Assembly: GCF_001761485.1 (NCBI RefSeq)
Contig: NC_090771.1
Coordinates: 310,001-374,000, forward strand
DNA length: 64,000 nt
Direction: 5' to 3'
Source: Yarrowia lipolytica
Taxonomy: Eukaryota > Ascomycota > Dipodascomycetes > Dipodascales
The position numbers were made by a program, and so were the translations under genes. Below, piece by piece: positions 49,140 to 59,033 of the stretch; position 1 is the first letter of the stretch, and each line of letters opens with the position of its first letter. The notes beneath the pieces are model-generated. The model saw only the letters and a program-made list of their open reading frames with translations. It was not told the origin of the DNA and searched no databases.

Positions 49140-51087
49140 TTTATTTCAGGAAGAAGACGATCGCATCAGTGGAGTGTGCGAGGAAGGCTCTCGTTAATTG
49201 AGATGGAGGTTCTCCCTAAAAAGGGGATACAAAAATGAAGTTGAAAATGAATTGTTCATCTTGGACGCTGGCTATGAAGTCAGTTGCCTTTCCAGGGATA
49301 TCCAATGTCATCTTTTCCATCTCAGTATCGTTCGGTACCGCTTGGAGACTGAGTACAACTTGACCTCAGCCTTTCCAAAAGCTGTCGAGTTCGGATTTGA
49401 ACCACTTGAGGGCCAATGCCGAGTTCATTAGTATAAATGTGACAATATACCTGGATCAGTACAAGAAAAGTACCTGTTACGATATATTATTGTATCTTAT
49501 AACGCAGGCATCCAGGATGAGCACATGCACCGTTACGAAGAGAGAGAGAGGAAGAGGGAGAGCCATAGAAAGAATCTGAAGGATAAGGGGTTCTGTATTG
49601 ATGTTCTTCACGATATTTAACGTACTGCTGCCATAGAATCTGCTGCAGCCGAAAATGACCAATCCCAATCCGATAGCTTTGGTTTACGGCGACGGACACC
49701 CATTCCCTCGAAAACTCAGCCAATTGTATGCCCGTTTGCTTTGTAAAACTTTGGGGATTAGACAGTATCCTGATTCCCATTTCGAAAATGGATTAATTCC
49801 AGTCTGTGCCGTGTCTAGACCTCGCAAAAAGAACTTCTCGGACTTCAAAGTATTCTTTTCCAACTGCCCCCAAGAATTTTTGGGAATGGGGGTCGTCGGG
49901 TGCAAATAAGACAACTTGTCCGTTATTCAACCGAACTTGGATTGTGCCATCAGTTGGCTTGACAGAAAGTAGCGAATAATTATGACCTTCGGCACAACCA
50001 AGCATCTCATCCAGATGAATGCTGGGAACAAGCCTGAATTCAACGCCCACATATCCAGAATGCAGCACAGCTATCCAGATACATGACTTTGAGAGGCTCA
50101 GAAGAGATTCAGTTCGTCCCGATAGACCGACGACGATCTTCTTGATAGTGGCCAAAGTACTTCCATTAGCCCTTGAGAGGTACAAAATTTCTGGGTTGCA
50201 GCTGAAAGACGTGTAGCAGATTGTAGGAGTCTTCCTCAGCAGGCGCCTTGTTTGTAGTGTCGCGACTCATATGATCAAGATATTGCCAGAGTTCACGTCT
50301 GCCGACATACACAAGAGACAGTCCGCCCAAGTCTGGGTATCCCATCTCCGGACCGAAAAGTTGGATTCGAAGCTTGCATCTTCGCCTCCCCAGTGTTTTT
50401 CCATGTATACGGGTCCAGGAAGCAACAGAGCCAGTAATAGTTGATGCGACTATTCATTAAACACGTGACGATATCTGCACTGGTGGAAAACAGTACCATG
50501 AGCTCTGGAGGCGTATAGAGAGACTCCTTTGGTCGAAATCTCTTTTGGGTCAAAATCACACACAAGGGTATTGCTGCGACGGCTGAGGTGTTCCTGTCGA
50601 GACCACTTTTTCAACCCCGAGTTCTGGCGTACAACGACCTTGCGCAACTGTGTCGATAGTGTCGCTATCTTCATATTGTCGAAATGTTCAGTGAACCGAT
50701 TCAATGTCTTTTCGGCTCTTGTGACGACAGATTTGGCGTTTCAACTACCTTTCCGGAACCATTGGAGAGTTGAGCCAGTCGCTGCATCTTTTTCGCGAGC
50801 GTAGAAATACATTCTGCCAGCAGTTGAACCAAATGGGTTCGGCCGTCTTTCCACAGAACAAGCACCAGTACGGAATTCCGTTTCAAAGCCTGAACCGCCC
50901 CGAAACACTCTTGTATGGAAATAGAAGGGTTAATGTCATGGAGCATCTTCTCCAGATGCTGGTTGACATAGTCGAAAAACTGCGAGGTCACTCGGGAAAG
51001 CTGAGTTTCGCGCTTTCTCATTGCACAAATCAAATGATTCAGCTGAGAAAAACTCTTGTCGTCGATATCGGGACTGTTAGTGAGCAT
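49140..51087 (-). pseudogene. Long decayed gene of unknown family with a preserved promoter
   Basis: An ATG at 51087 opens a natural 128-codon frame (IDDKSFSQLNHLICAMRKRE, then a helical, coiled-coil-like segment). Clear protein text then continues collinearly but in changing frames for almost 2 kb: STSADIVTCLMNSRINYYW, GPEMGYPDLGGLSLVYVGR, SLLSVKPTDGTIQVRLNNG and MEKMTLDIPGKATDFIASV. The frame changes at least four times, and no GTGAGT/CTAAC intron signals fit these points. The former protein would have been roughly 600 residues. The leader before the ATG is CA/CT-rich and a TATA-type stretch (51176-51210) lies upstream, so the promoter still looks intact, which suggests recent decay. I do not recognise the family: no membrane helices, signal peptide or known catalytic motif are visible. 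Confidence 0.6.
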
Positions 51088-51456
51088 TAAATGTGTGTGG
51101 AAAGTGGCAGTTGAGGTTTTAGTTGAGGTTGTAGCAGTGCAAGGAGGACATTGAGCAGCTCTCTCCCTCTCTCAATATATATATTTATACAGTATGTATA
51201 TATACAGTATCTCCTAAAAATGCAACCAAGTAAACCCCTTTTGATCAACGAGGCAGTGAGTTGGTGAAGTTGCCCATACATTATCCTCAAATCAAGTTCC
51301 GATTTACAGTAATAACTGTGCACGCCATAGTCGCGTCAATCCTGGTCACTCACATTCCGTTGTACATGACTACTGAAACTGCATACTACACGAGTAATTC
51401 ATACATGTTCATTCTCTAGATAATAAGTTCTTGTGCACAACTACACCCTAGCAAGG

Positions 51457-54400
51457 TTAGATGTCATCCTGCTCGCCATCGCCAATCTGGAACTTGTGCA
51501 GCGCCTTTCGGATATGCTCAGCCAAATGCTGGTTCTTCTCATGCTCCTCCTCGTTGAAGTCATCATCCTTCTTACCAGTGGGCTCGTTGGACTCCTGAGG
51601 CTCTCCGTCGACAGAGTGCACAGACTCAGTGTCGCTCTTGTCAGACCGGATAGACTTGACAGATCGTCGTCGCTTGAGCTTGGCGGGCTTCTTCTTTCCT
51701 CGGGAAAAGTAGTCATCGTCATCCAAAAAGTGCTGAGCAGCTCCGCCAGGGGTCTTGGGGGTTCGGGGCATTCGGCAAGACACACCGACATCGTAGATGA
51801 GCTTGGCAACCAGAGAAGTCCATCCATTCTGGTGCTGGGTACCTAGACCTCGTCCAGTGTCAGCCTCAAAGAACTCGTGGAACAGAATGTAGTCCTTGAA
51901 GTTGGGGTCGTTGTTGAACTTGTCATTGTCGCCGTTGAAAGCTCGCTTTCCGTTCTCGTCAGCGGCAAAAATGTGGATCAGACGATGCTGGATCTCCTCG
52001 GCCACCTTGGCCAGGTTCATGTAGTTACCAGAACCAGTGGGGCACTCCACCTTGAGAGTATCTCCGTAGTACAGATAGTATCGCTGAAGAGACTCAATGA
52101 GCAAAAAGGTGGTGGGGAACCAGATGGGTCCTCGCCAATTGGAGTTACCGCCAAACATGGGAGAGTTGGAGTCTCCGGGAACATAGTCAACAGTGTAGGT
52201 CTGACCATGCACGTCCATGGAGTAAGGGTGGTCCTTATGGTACTTGGACAGAGATCGGATTCCGTACTCGGACAGGAACTCGTTCTCGTCAAGCATCTTC
52301 TCCAGAATCTTGACCAGTCGCTCCTTGTTGACCAGTGACAGCAGGAGACGCTCGCCCTGGCCTCGCTTGGACATGGAGGCAATGTTTCGGCTGGAAATCT
52401 CACCTCGGTTTTCCACAAACCACGAGAGTCGCTTGGTGAAAGAGCCGAATCGGTTGAGTACCTCGGGCTCGAGAGTGATGGTGGCAAACAGAGGAATCAG
52501 ACCAACCAGAGATCGAACGGGGATCTGCTGAGAGTAGGGACCGCCGTAAGAAATAGCATCGTAGTAGAAGCCGTCGTTCTCGTTCCAAAGACCGTGCTCA
52601 GTACCGTCGCCGCTCTTGAAGGTCATAGCGTCAGCAATGAGCAGGAAGTGCTCGAAGAACTTGGAGGCGATGTCCTCGTAGACGAATCGGTGCTTGGCCA
52701 GCTCCAGGGCAATGCTGAGCATCTGGAGACAGAAGAAACCCATCCATCCAGTGGCATCGGCTTGCTCGAGAGTACCTCCAGTAGGCAGAGGCTCAGATCG
52801 GTTGAACAGACCAATGTTGTCCAAACCGAGGAAACCGCCCTGGAAGACGTTCTTGCCGTCAAAGTCCTTTCGGTTGACCCACCAGGTGAAGTTGAGCAGC
52901 AGCTTCTGGAAGACTCGCTCCAGGAAGTCAATATCCTCTCGGCCGTACATCTTTCGCTCGATCTTGAAGGTTCGAAGAGCGGACCAGGCATGAACGGGAG
53001 GGTTGACATCGCTGAAGTTCCACTCGTAGGCGGGAACCTGACCGTTGGGGTGCATGTACCACTCTCGGGTCAGCAGGTCCAGCTGCTTCTTGGCAAACTC
53101 GGGATCGATCATGGCCAGAGGAATGCAATGGAAAGCAGTATCCCAGGCAGCGAAGAAGGGGTACTCCCACACATCGGGCATGGACAAGATGTCATCAATG
53201 TACAGATGAGACCAACCCTGGTTTCGCACATTGGCTCGCTCGGGAGGGGGAGGGGGGTTGGCAGGATCACCCTCAGCCCACTGGCTGTAGACAAAGTGGT
53301 AGAACTGCTTGGTCCACAGCATACCGGCAAGAGCCTGTCGCTGGATGTTTCGGAGATCGTCGGCAATGGGCATGGGGTTGACGTTGAAGTAGAAGTCATC
53401 AGCCTCTTCGCCTCGCTTATCAAAGACCTCGTCGAAAGCCTCCTCATCGAAGATCTCCTGGGCAATGTCGTCGTTGTTGGTGAACTTGAATCGAACGGTG
53501 ACAAAGTCTCCAGGGGGAATACCGTCGCCCTGATCAAAGGCGTACCAGGCACCGGCCTTGGTTCCAGTCTCCTTGGGGTTCACGGCGTCTTTGTTATCGT
53601 CCACAATGTACTCGTGGAAACCGTCCTTGCAGTACTTGGGAGCCTCTGGGGCCTTGCAGCCGTACAGCTTGGCCTTGTTGGTCTCGTTGTCGGTGAAGAG
53701 AAGCTTGGGAGCCACATCGTCCTCAGACTCGTGGTTCTCAAAACCAGGCGAGTTGGCAAATCGGAGGTGACGCTTACCCTGAGTATGGTGCTGGGTCTCG
53801 ATCAGATCCTCGCCCACCTTGGTCAGAGAGGGGATAGGCTTGTCCTTCTCGGAGACCAGACCCCAGGCCCAGGTGTTTCGGTACCAGGCCTGGGGAACGA
53901 TATGGAGGGGAGCAGGCTCGGGGCCTCGGTTCCAGGCGGTGATTCGGAAGTTCATCTCCTCGGGGTTCTCAGCGTCCTTGGCCATCTCGATGAAGATGTC
54001 AAAGTACCGGTCATCGTCAAACACGCCAGTATCCTGGATCTCATACTCGGGCTGCAGACGGTCACGTTTGGCGTTCTCGTCAATCAGCTTCTGGTAGGGG
54101 AACTTTCGCTGGGGGTACTTGTACAGGTACTTGGTGTACGAGTGGGTAGGAGTGTTGTCCACGTAGTAGTAGAGCTCCTTGACGTCCTCTCCATGGTTAC
54201 CCTGGTTGTTGGTCAGGCCAAAGAGACGCTCCTTGAGGAAGTCGTCCTTCTCGTTCCAGAAGGCAAAGGACAGACAGAAGAGCTGATGGTTGTCGGACAC
54301 ACCGGCCAGACCGTCCTCACCCCATCGGTAGGTTCGAGATCGAGCCTCGTTATGGGGGAAGTAGGACCAGGCATCTCCGTTGGCAGAGTAATCCTCTCGG

Positions 54401-54990
54401 ACAGTGGCCCACTGTCGCTCAGAAACGTAGGTTCCCCATCGTTTCCAGTACTACGTTAGTTTGGATCGTGTCTTGATGCTCGTAGTGGCATGATGTCTGT
54501 GCTGTCAATAGCACGCTATTCCGGCACTGATCGTGCTCGGTGTCACCACATGAAAAGAATCCCGTGGTGTCATGGAGACGCCGTCCAGTGAACGACAGCC
54601 TGTCGACAGCAGAAACGAGGGAAGGATCCAATTGCCGAAGTGGATCTGTGACGGCCATATTGCATGGTACTGGATCATAGTGGTAGTTCGATGAGAGGAG
54701 AGGTGTCGACAGAATCTCGCCAACGACGGAATCAGTGACACAGATCAAGTGACAACCAGCGTCACCTTAACCAGATCATCCCACCTAGTTTACAATTGCA
54801 CCTTGTCGTCACATTGGCCATCTCGTGATCATTCTGTAGTGTCACACTACCATCTCATCACCACCGCAGAGTCCAAATCACCTTCACAGACACCGACTCC
54901 ATCGCTGATACTCACAACTTTTCGCTCGCGGTCCTGGGCGAGTCGCTTCTCCTCGACGGACAAGACTTCTTTGCCGTTGTGCACTACCAT
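51457..54990 (-). CDS. Glycoside hydrolase family 63-like protein (two exons)
   Basis: Exon 1 is 54990-54916 (25 codons, MVVHNGKEVLSVEEKRLAQD and on). The intron is 54915-54451 (465 bases, GTGAGTAT donor, CTAAC branch four bases before the end of the TAG acceptor), and exon 2 runs 54450-51457. The product is 1,022 residues. Exon 2 begins YWKRWGTYVSERQW; a start at the first exon-2 ATG would lose 75 residues. The (alpha/alpha)6-type GH63 features are present: AWDTAFH near 459-466, PAYEWNFSDVNPP near 498-510, GGFLGLDNIGLF, and NSNWRGPIWFP toward the C-terminus. The family cleaves alpha-glucosidic bonds. Relatives include ER glucosidase I, but this protein has no signal peptide or membrane anchor, so a cytosolic role on another glucoside is more likely (inference). 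The last about 100 residues are Lys/Arg/Asp/Ser-rich and probably disordered. Confidence 0.9.
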
Positions 54991-55155
54991 TGGGATATGG
55001 AGAGTTGAGTGGAGTGGAGTTGAGCAAGCTTATAAGAGGCGACGAGCCCCGACACAAACGACAGACGGGAGCAATCAAGCTTGTTGCCAAAAGTCTAAAG
55101 CGACGTTGTCGACGAGAGTAGGACCCAAGTGAGGGGGACAAAATAACGGGGTAAA
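54991..55155. promoter_or_regulatory. Promoter side of the GH63 gene
   Basis: A short upstream region with a TATA-like TTATAAG (about 55029-55035 on the plus strand, readable as CTTATAA on the gene strand), some 40 bases before the exon 1 ATG. Confidence 0.45.
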
Positions 55156-55765
55156 ATGGGCGAAACCAACGAGATTTTTGGATCTGACTTACGAGGTCAC
55201 GTGGATGGTCTTATTCCCTTTTTCACCTTCAAAATCGCACTCCTCTACGTATCGTCGCCACCTTCTCAACAACGAGACCCACGTCAACCACTCAGCCCAA
55301 CTGTTGCGCATATTACGCATTCTATGAGGACGTCTGATAACCTTGTTGACGATGGGGCTTGCCAACGGGTCTGCCTTATTCTGGACGAACAATGGGGCTA
55401 CAAGGATGAAAAGTGAACAAAAATTTTCCCCGTGGCGACGCGCACATATTCCGACTTTCAGAATTGTGTTATCATTATGGGATCACGGAATACATCGGCC
55501 CACCGTATCCTCCGGAAAATCTCACCCTGGACCGCATCTCATCTGCACCGTCAGCAACTACAAAAAAACTGTGTCTAAAACTTACTGTAGCCGAGTCCAC
55601 GAAACAAACAGACCGCAGACCTCACAAGTCGTATTGCTCTTGAACAGAGAAGGTGGACCGCGTAACGCCCTGGCCAGAGGTTGCATCACATCGCTAGTCC
55701 AGATTGCAATTGATTCCGCAACAAATTACCGGAAGGCAGCTACCCCATCAACAGGCTTGTGAGTA
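55156..55765 (+). pseudogene. Decayed small gene of unknown family
   Basis: From an ATG at 55156, coding-like plus-strand text (DNLVDDGACQRVCLILDEQ) runs to a stop at 55416. It continues in another frame (HIFRLSELCYHYGITEYIG, PPYPPENLTLDRISSAPSA), and a third patch follows to about 55762 (NREGGPRNALARGCITSLV). There are no canonical intron sites at the switches. It is probably a former host gene of about 200 residues, with no recognised domain. Confidence 0.4.
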
Positions 55766-56853
55766 AAATACAATTTCTCATTTAACTATCACGCAACCTT
55801 TAGCAACGTGGAGTACATAGTGTAGTGTACATATTTCCGTGCTATAGCCGATACAAGAGTAGTTGCTTGAACTATAGACGGAACGCAGTGGTTGACATTG
55901 ATCCTATGTTGGTCCACGGAGGTTTATTCTCTACAGTACTCAAGGTACCACACTGTTCTCTTTTTTTTTCTTCTTTTTTTTTTGGCCGTCTCCACTCTCT
56001 CTCCAATCATCATCACCCAACCAAAGCCGACAAGGTTGTGATAAAGAACTTTTCTGGGCCAAATTCGAACTCTTTGTGGACAAAACTTTGGGAACCAGAG
56101 CTCAAACCTTTCTGTCGCCTGCAATTGAGCGCGTTTCGACGCTCGTCGCTTTTTACCTTGCCGCTAAAACCAGATAATAGCAATCTTGTGCGGAGGCTAC
56201 GGTATGAGAATGTGCATACCGTGCAGTATCAACACGCCATCGGAGAATAAAAGTAGCAACTTGGATGAGTGCTACGACAGTCCATGTTTCAGAGGCCTTC
56301 GCTGTCCAACAATGCGCGACTTTCAAAGCTTCGGTTGTAAGGGTCTGAGACACAGCAAGAGATGGTGCAAGTACAAGGAGACAAGATAGGAAGAAACGAA
56401 CTTGACAGGTGTATTTGTCAGGGTCGGATTAAGCACCATACCAACAATCACACCCCTTGCCCCTCCCCCACACCCTCAATTGACGTTGCTGTTCAACAGG
56501 CCTTCGTCACACGCTCGAACGTTGCATCTGAGACAGCGTATTCGTAGATCCACCGTGTTGAGTTAACTACTGGTAGGGAGCTCCCGGAAACCACCAATGT
56601 TGCTATGAGTGAATTTCAAACCCCCCAGAGTTCAATATTCTCGTATCGAACTAGCAACAGACCCGATAAGCCTCGTATCGAGAGACATGCTACCGAGACT
56701 TCGTATTCGCTTCCTGTCGCGTCTGTCGCGCGCGTCTAGAAGGTGACAATACGAACTACGATGCAGCAGAAATGTACCGCTAATGAGTACACTTATACTC
56801 TTGGTCTGATAATTGGAAAGTCACTCTATCTCTTTGTATATATGCTATAGCTA
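55766..56853. other. Intergenic, no supported gene
   Basis: It includes a T-rich tract (55970-55983) and a 141-codon plus-strand frame (55825-56250) that starts on GTG and has weak coding character. Nothing is assigned. Confidence 0.45.
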
Positions 56854-57306
56854 TCACCTCCGGTTCACCCGATGACCCCTCCTCGCTCTCCTGCTAACTT
56901 TCGTGTCGTACCCAAGGGCAATACCAACGCAATAGACGCCCAGTAAAAAGGTCATGGACGCCCAAAAGACAACAGCATTCACTGTGGCCTTTCTATTGTT
57001 GTAAATTTCCGGTCTCTTCATCACCTTGGTCAGCAAGACACTCGTCTTGTGCACCTCATAATGGATCTTCCTTTTGGTGGAAAGCGATGACCGGCTCCAG
57101 AAGGTGTAAAGCACCGAAACGATAGCTGAAAAAGAGAGAACGGGTATCATTAGTGATGTCATCACATGCACGAGCCATTCGCTGCCCTGTTCTTTCTGTG
57201 CTACCCACACTCGGCGTTTCCGGACCACGACAGTCAACAGAGGTCTAGGATCCTCGAGGAAGGGTAGAAATTCGGTTGGTATCATTGGCGGGGTATTCTC
57301 TGTCAT
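56854..57306 (-). CDS. Small membrane protein with two predicted helices
   Basis: A 150-residue intact frame with an ATG at 57306. Residues 1-43 are polar with a Pro-rich start. Hydrophobic helices lie at about 44-69 (LMIPVLSFSAIVSVLYTF) and 109-132 (VVFWASMTFLLGVYCVGIA). The loop between them is basic, and the C-terminus is strongly basic (RRARRGHR). There is no signal peptide. Lys/Arg flanks on both helices fit an ER or mitochondrial inner-membrane protein with both ends on the same side (inference). Codon use is moderate. The family is not recognised. It is probably a real gene because composition, topology and a clean start and stop agree, and it lies divergent from the transcript proposed at 57650. 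Confidence 0.6.
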   Translation of the reverse strand: MTENTPPMIPTEFLPFLEDPRPLLTVVVRKRRVWVAQKEQGSEWLVHVMTSLMIPVLSFSAIVSVLYTFWSRSSLSTKRKIHYEVHKTSVLLTKVMKRPEIYNNRKATVNAVVFWASMTFLLGVYCVGIALGYDTKVSRRARRGHRVNRR

Positions 57307-57596
57307 CTGAGTTGATTTCGTGTATCAGCGGGGATATCTTTCTATTTCATAGGGATGCTCGAACTGGCGGTTAAGAGGAAGAAGCCGTTTTGTTGGGAGC
57401 ATCCCACTAATAAGTCGTCACGGTTTGATGGAGGCTCATTGCTACCTCATTATGGGTCAAAATCAATAGGCGAAAAGCTCAAAAGTCGTCTGGCGCCATT
57501 ATAAGTGTAATTGGACGTCTATTTTGTCTTATTCAGTTTCTCCAACACCCACTAACATCCATCTTCTCTCTCCTCCCCCTACCTACTCCAGGGTAA

Positions 57597-57653
57597 TTAG
57601 GGTTACGCCAGATCCATGGTGACTTCCGGGTAACCTTTCACGCACATAAAACC
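57597..57653 (+). promoter_or_regulatory. Promoter of the proposed noncoding transcript
   Basis: A TTAGGGTTAC element (57597-57606), a Reb1-type CGGGTAA (57627-57633) and a TATA-like CATAAAA (57645-57651) lie just upstream of a CT-rich leader. AGGGTTA-type Tbf1 sites mark snoRNA promoters in other yeasts; applying that here is inference. Confidence 0.4.
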
Positions 57654-57659
57654 GAGCCG

Positions 57660-57900
57660 AAAAGCTTTCTTTCCTCCACACAACACAGGCCAAAACGTGA
57701 GTACAACAGCACCGCAAACGAGACAACAAATGGAGTGATGATAACGAGCCAGAAGGCTCTATTTATAAACCCAGCTCGTCGATATTATTTGAAATGAGAA
57801 AAAAAGTTTATGCTGATTTTCCTGCGATGACATCCATTGGTTTTGCGACCTTTACTAACTCCAGCCCTTGACTTGGTATCCCATTGCTACTCTATAACAA
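57660..57900 (+). ncRNA. Probable spliced noncoding RNA, possible intronic C/D snoRNA host
   Basis: A short exon with no usable ATG ends at 57696. It is followed by a GTGAGTAC donor (57697), a TACTAAC branch site (57853-57859) and a CCAG acceptor ending at 57864, a 168-base intron with textbook Yarrowia signals. Neither exon encodes a protein. Inside the intron lie a C-box match GTGATGA (57735-57741), a D-box match CTGA (57813-57816) and a second, C'-like CGATGA (57825-57830). The 82-base C-to-D distance fits a box C/D snoRNA, but the closing stem is weak and I cannot identify a guide target. The intron is well supported; the snoRNA identity is a hypothesis. The end of exon 2 is unknown, so the end coordinate is nominal. 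Confidence 0.4.
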
Positions 57901-58428
57901 CGTGATTTTGACAAGACATATACACTACTGTACTGTATACATACCAGTAGTCAATTCCTGTAGGGCCGATTCCACTCGTGAAAACTGTTACTGTAGACGT
58001 ACTTGCAAGGGTTTTAGGATCAAACCTCGGCTCTTATTTTCATCGTGCGGCTCGGAAATGTCTAAGAGCAGTACATACTGAATTTGAGGCCCGTTGAACT
58101 CCCTCCCTCAGTTGAGAACTCACGTGATTCAAATTTGAAATGGAACTACATCTCACCTGATGAATTCTCGCTCCTCTTATCATTCAGAACCGCTTCTTCT
58201 AGCAGCTACTGTACTGGATACTGGAAATCGGAATCGATGAGGTACGTTGAACTTTATTTTCAATAAGCCTTATTGAAAAAACTCACAAAAGAACTCTAAA
58301 TAGACAATCATTTACTTAGAATTTACTAGACAAAATTCGCTCTGACTCATACTATAGGTACAACAGATCCCACCAAAGATATCTCCGGGCTCTCAGCAAA
58401 AACGGGTTGTGGAAAGGAAAAAAACAAT

Positions 58429-58500
58429 TAGCGGCACCTGGTTTCGATCCAGGGACATCAAGGTTATGAGCCCTGCGCGCTTCCGCTGCGCCATGCCGCT
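58429..58500 (-). tRNA. Initiator tRNA-Met (CAT)
   Basis: A 72-base intronless cloverleaf: acceptor AGCGGCA/TGCCGCT plus A, D stem GCGC/GCGC, anticodon arm CAGGG-CTCATAA-CCTTG, and T arm CCTGG-ATCGAAA-CCAGG. The A1:U72 pair and the ATCGAAA T-loop (A54, A60 in place of TTC) identify the eukaryotic initiator rather than the elongator. One of the three anticodon-stem G:C pairs conserved in initiators is a G:U here (G29:U41). A T7 terminator lies a few bases downstream on the minus strand (58418-58424). This single gene is the only tRNA I find in the window. Confidence 0.95.
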
Positions 58501-59033
58501 CGAAGATAGATAGAGTAGAGAGTGAGTTCTGGCTAGTAATGATGAAAAAAGTGATTTTCGAGTTTTTTGAAAACGGCCTGAAACCTGAAGATAACAAGTG
58601 AAACAAGAGACAACAGTATATACTCTTAATCCTGTGCTTTCAACTTACATCTCAAGAAAACATTTCTTTCATAATCCATTGCTAATCGAGACAGTGGTGT
58701 GCTCGTGCGATGCCCACAATGATTCCTTGACATGAAAGAGGTACCGTACACCGAATGGTTATTCAACCTTTGAGGGATAAGTGGCTGCAGTTTCCTCCCT
58801 AATCTTACTTCTCAAACGTGAGAAAAGTGACCCTACAACACTCAACGGCAGCATCCATATACACTACGCCCATCTACGTTAGGCGACAACTACATACTTA
58901 CTAGTAGAAGACCTCAAAAGGAAACGATTGCGACTCTCTTACTCTTCAAACTACAATCTTCTTGTACACACAGTGTTGATATGTTCATATATTCTTCCAT
59001 TAGATCTATAACCATGTGCGACATCCCGTCGGC
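58501..59033. other. Spacer between tRNA and PIK1
   Basis: AT-rich, forming the 3' side of PIK1 and the upstream side of the tRNA. No other feature is seen. Confidence 0.55.

Noticed and set aside
52594-54459. Plus-strand open frame of 621 codons antisense to the GH63 gene
   Set aside because: Same cause: biased codons on the true strand remove stops on the other. The text is Val/Leu/Gly-rich and lacks any domain.
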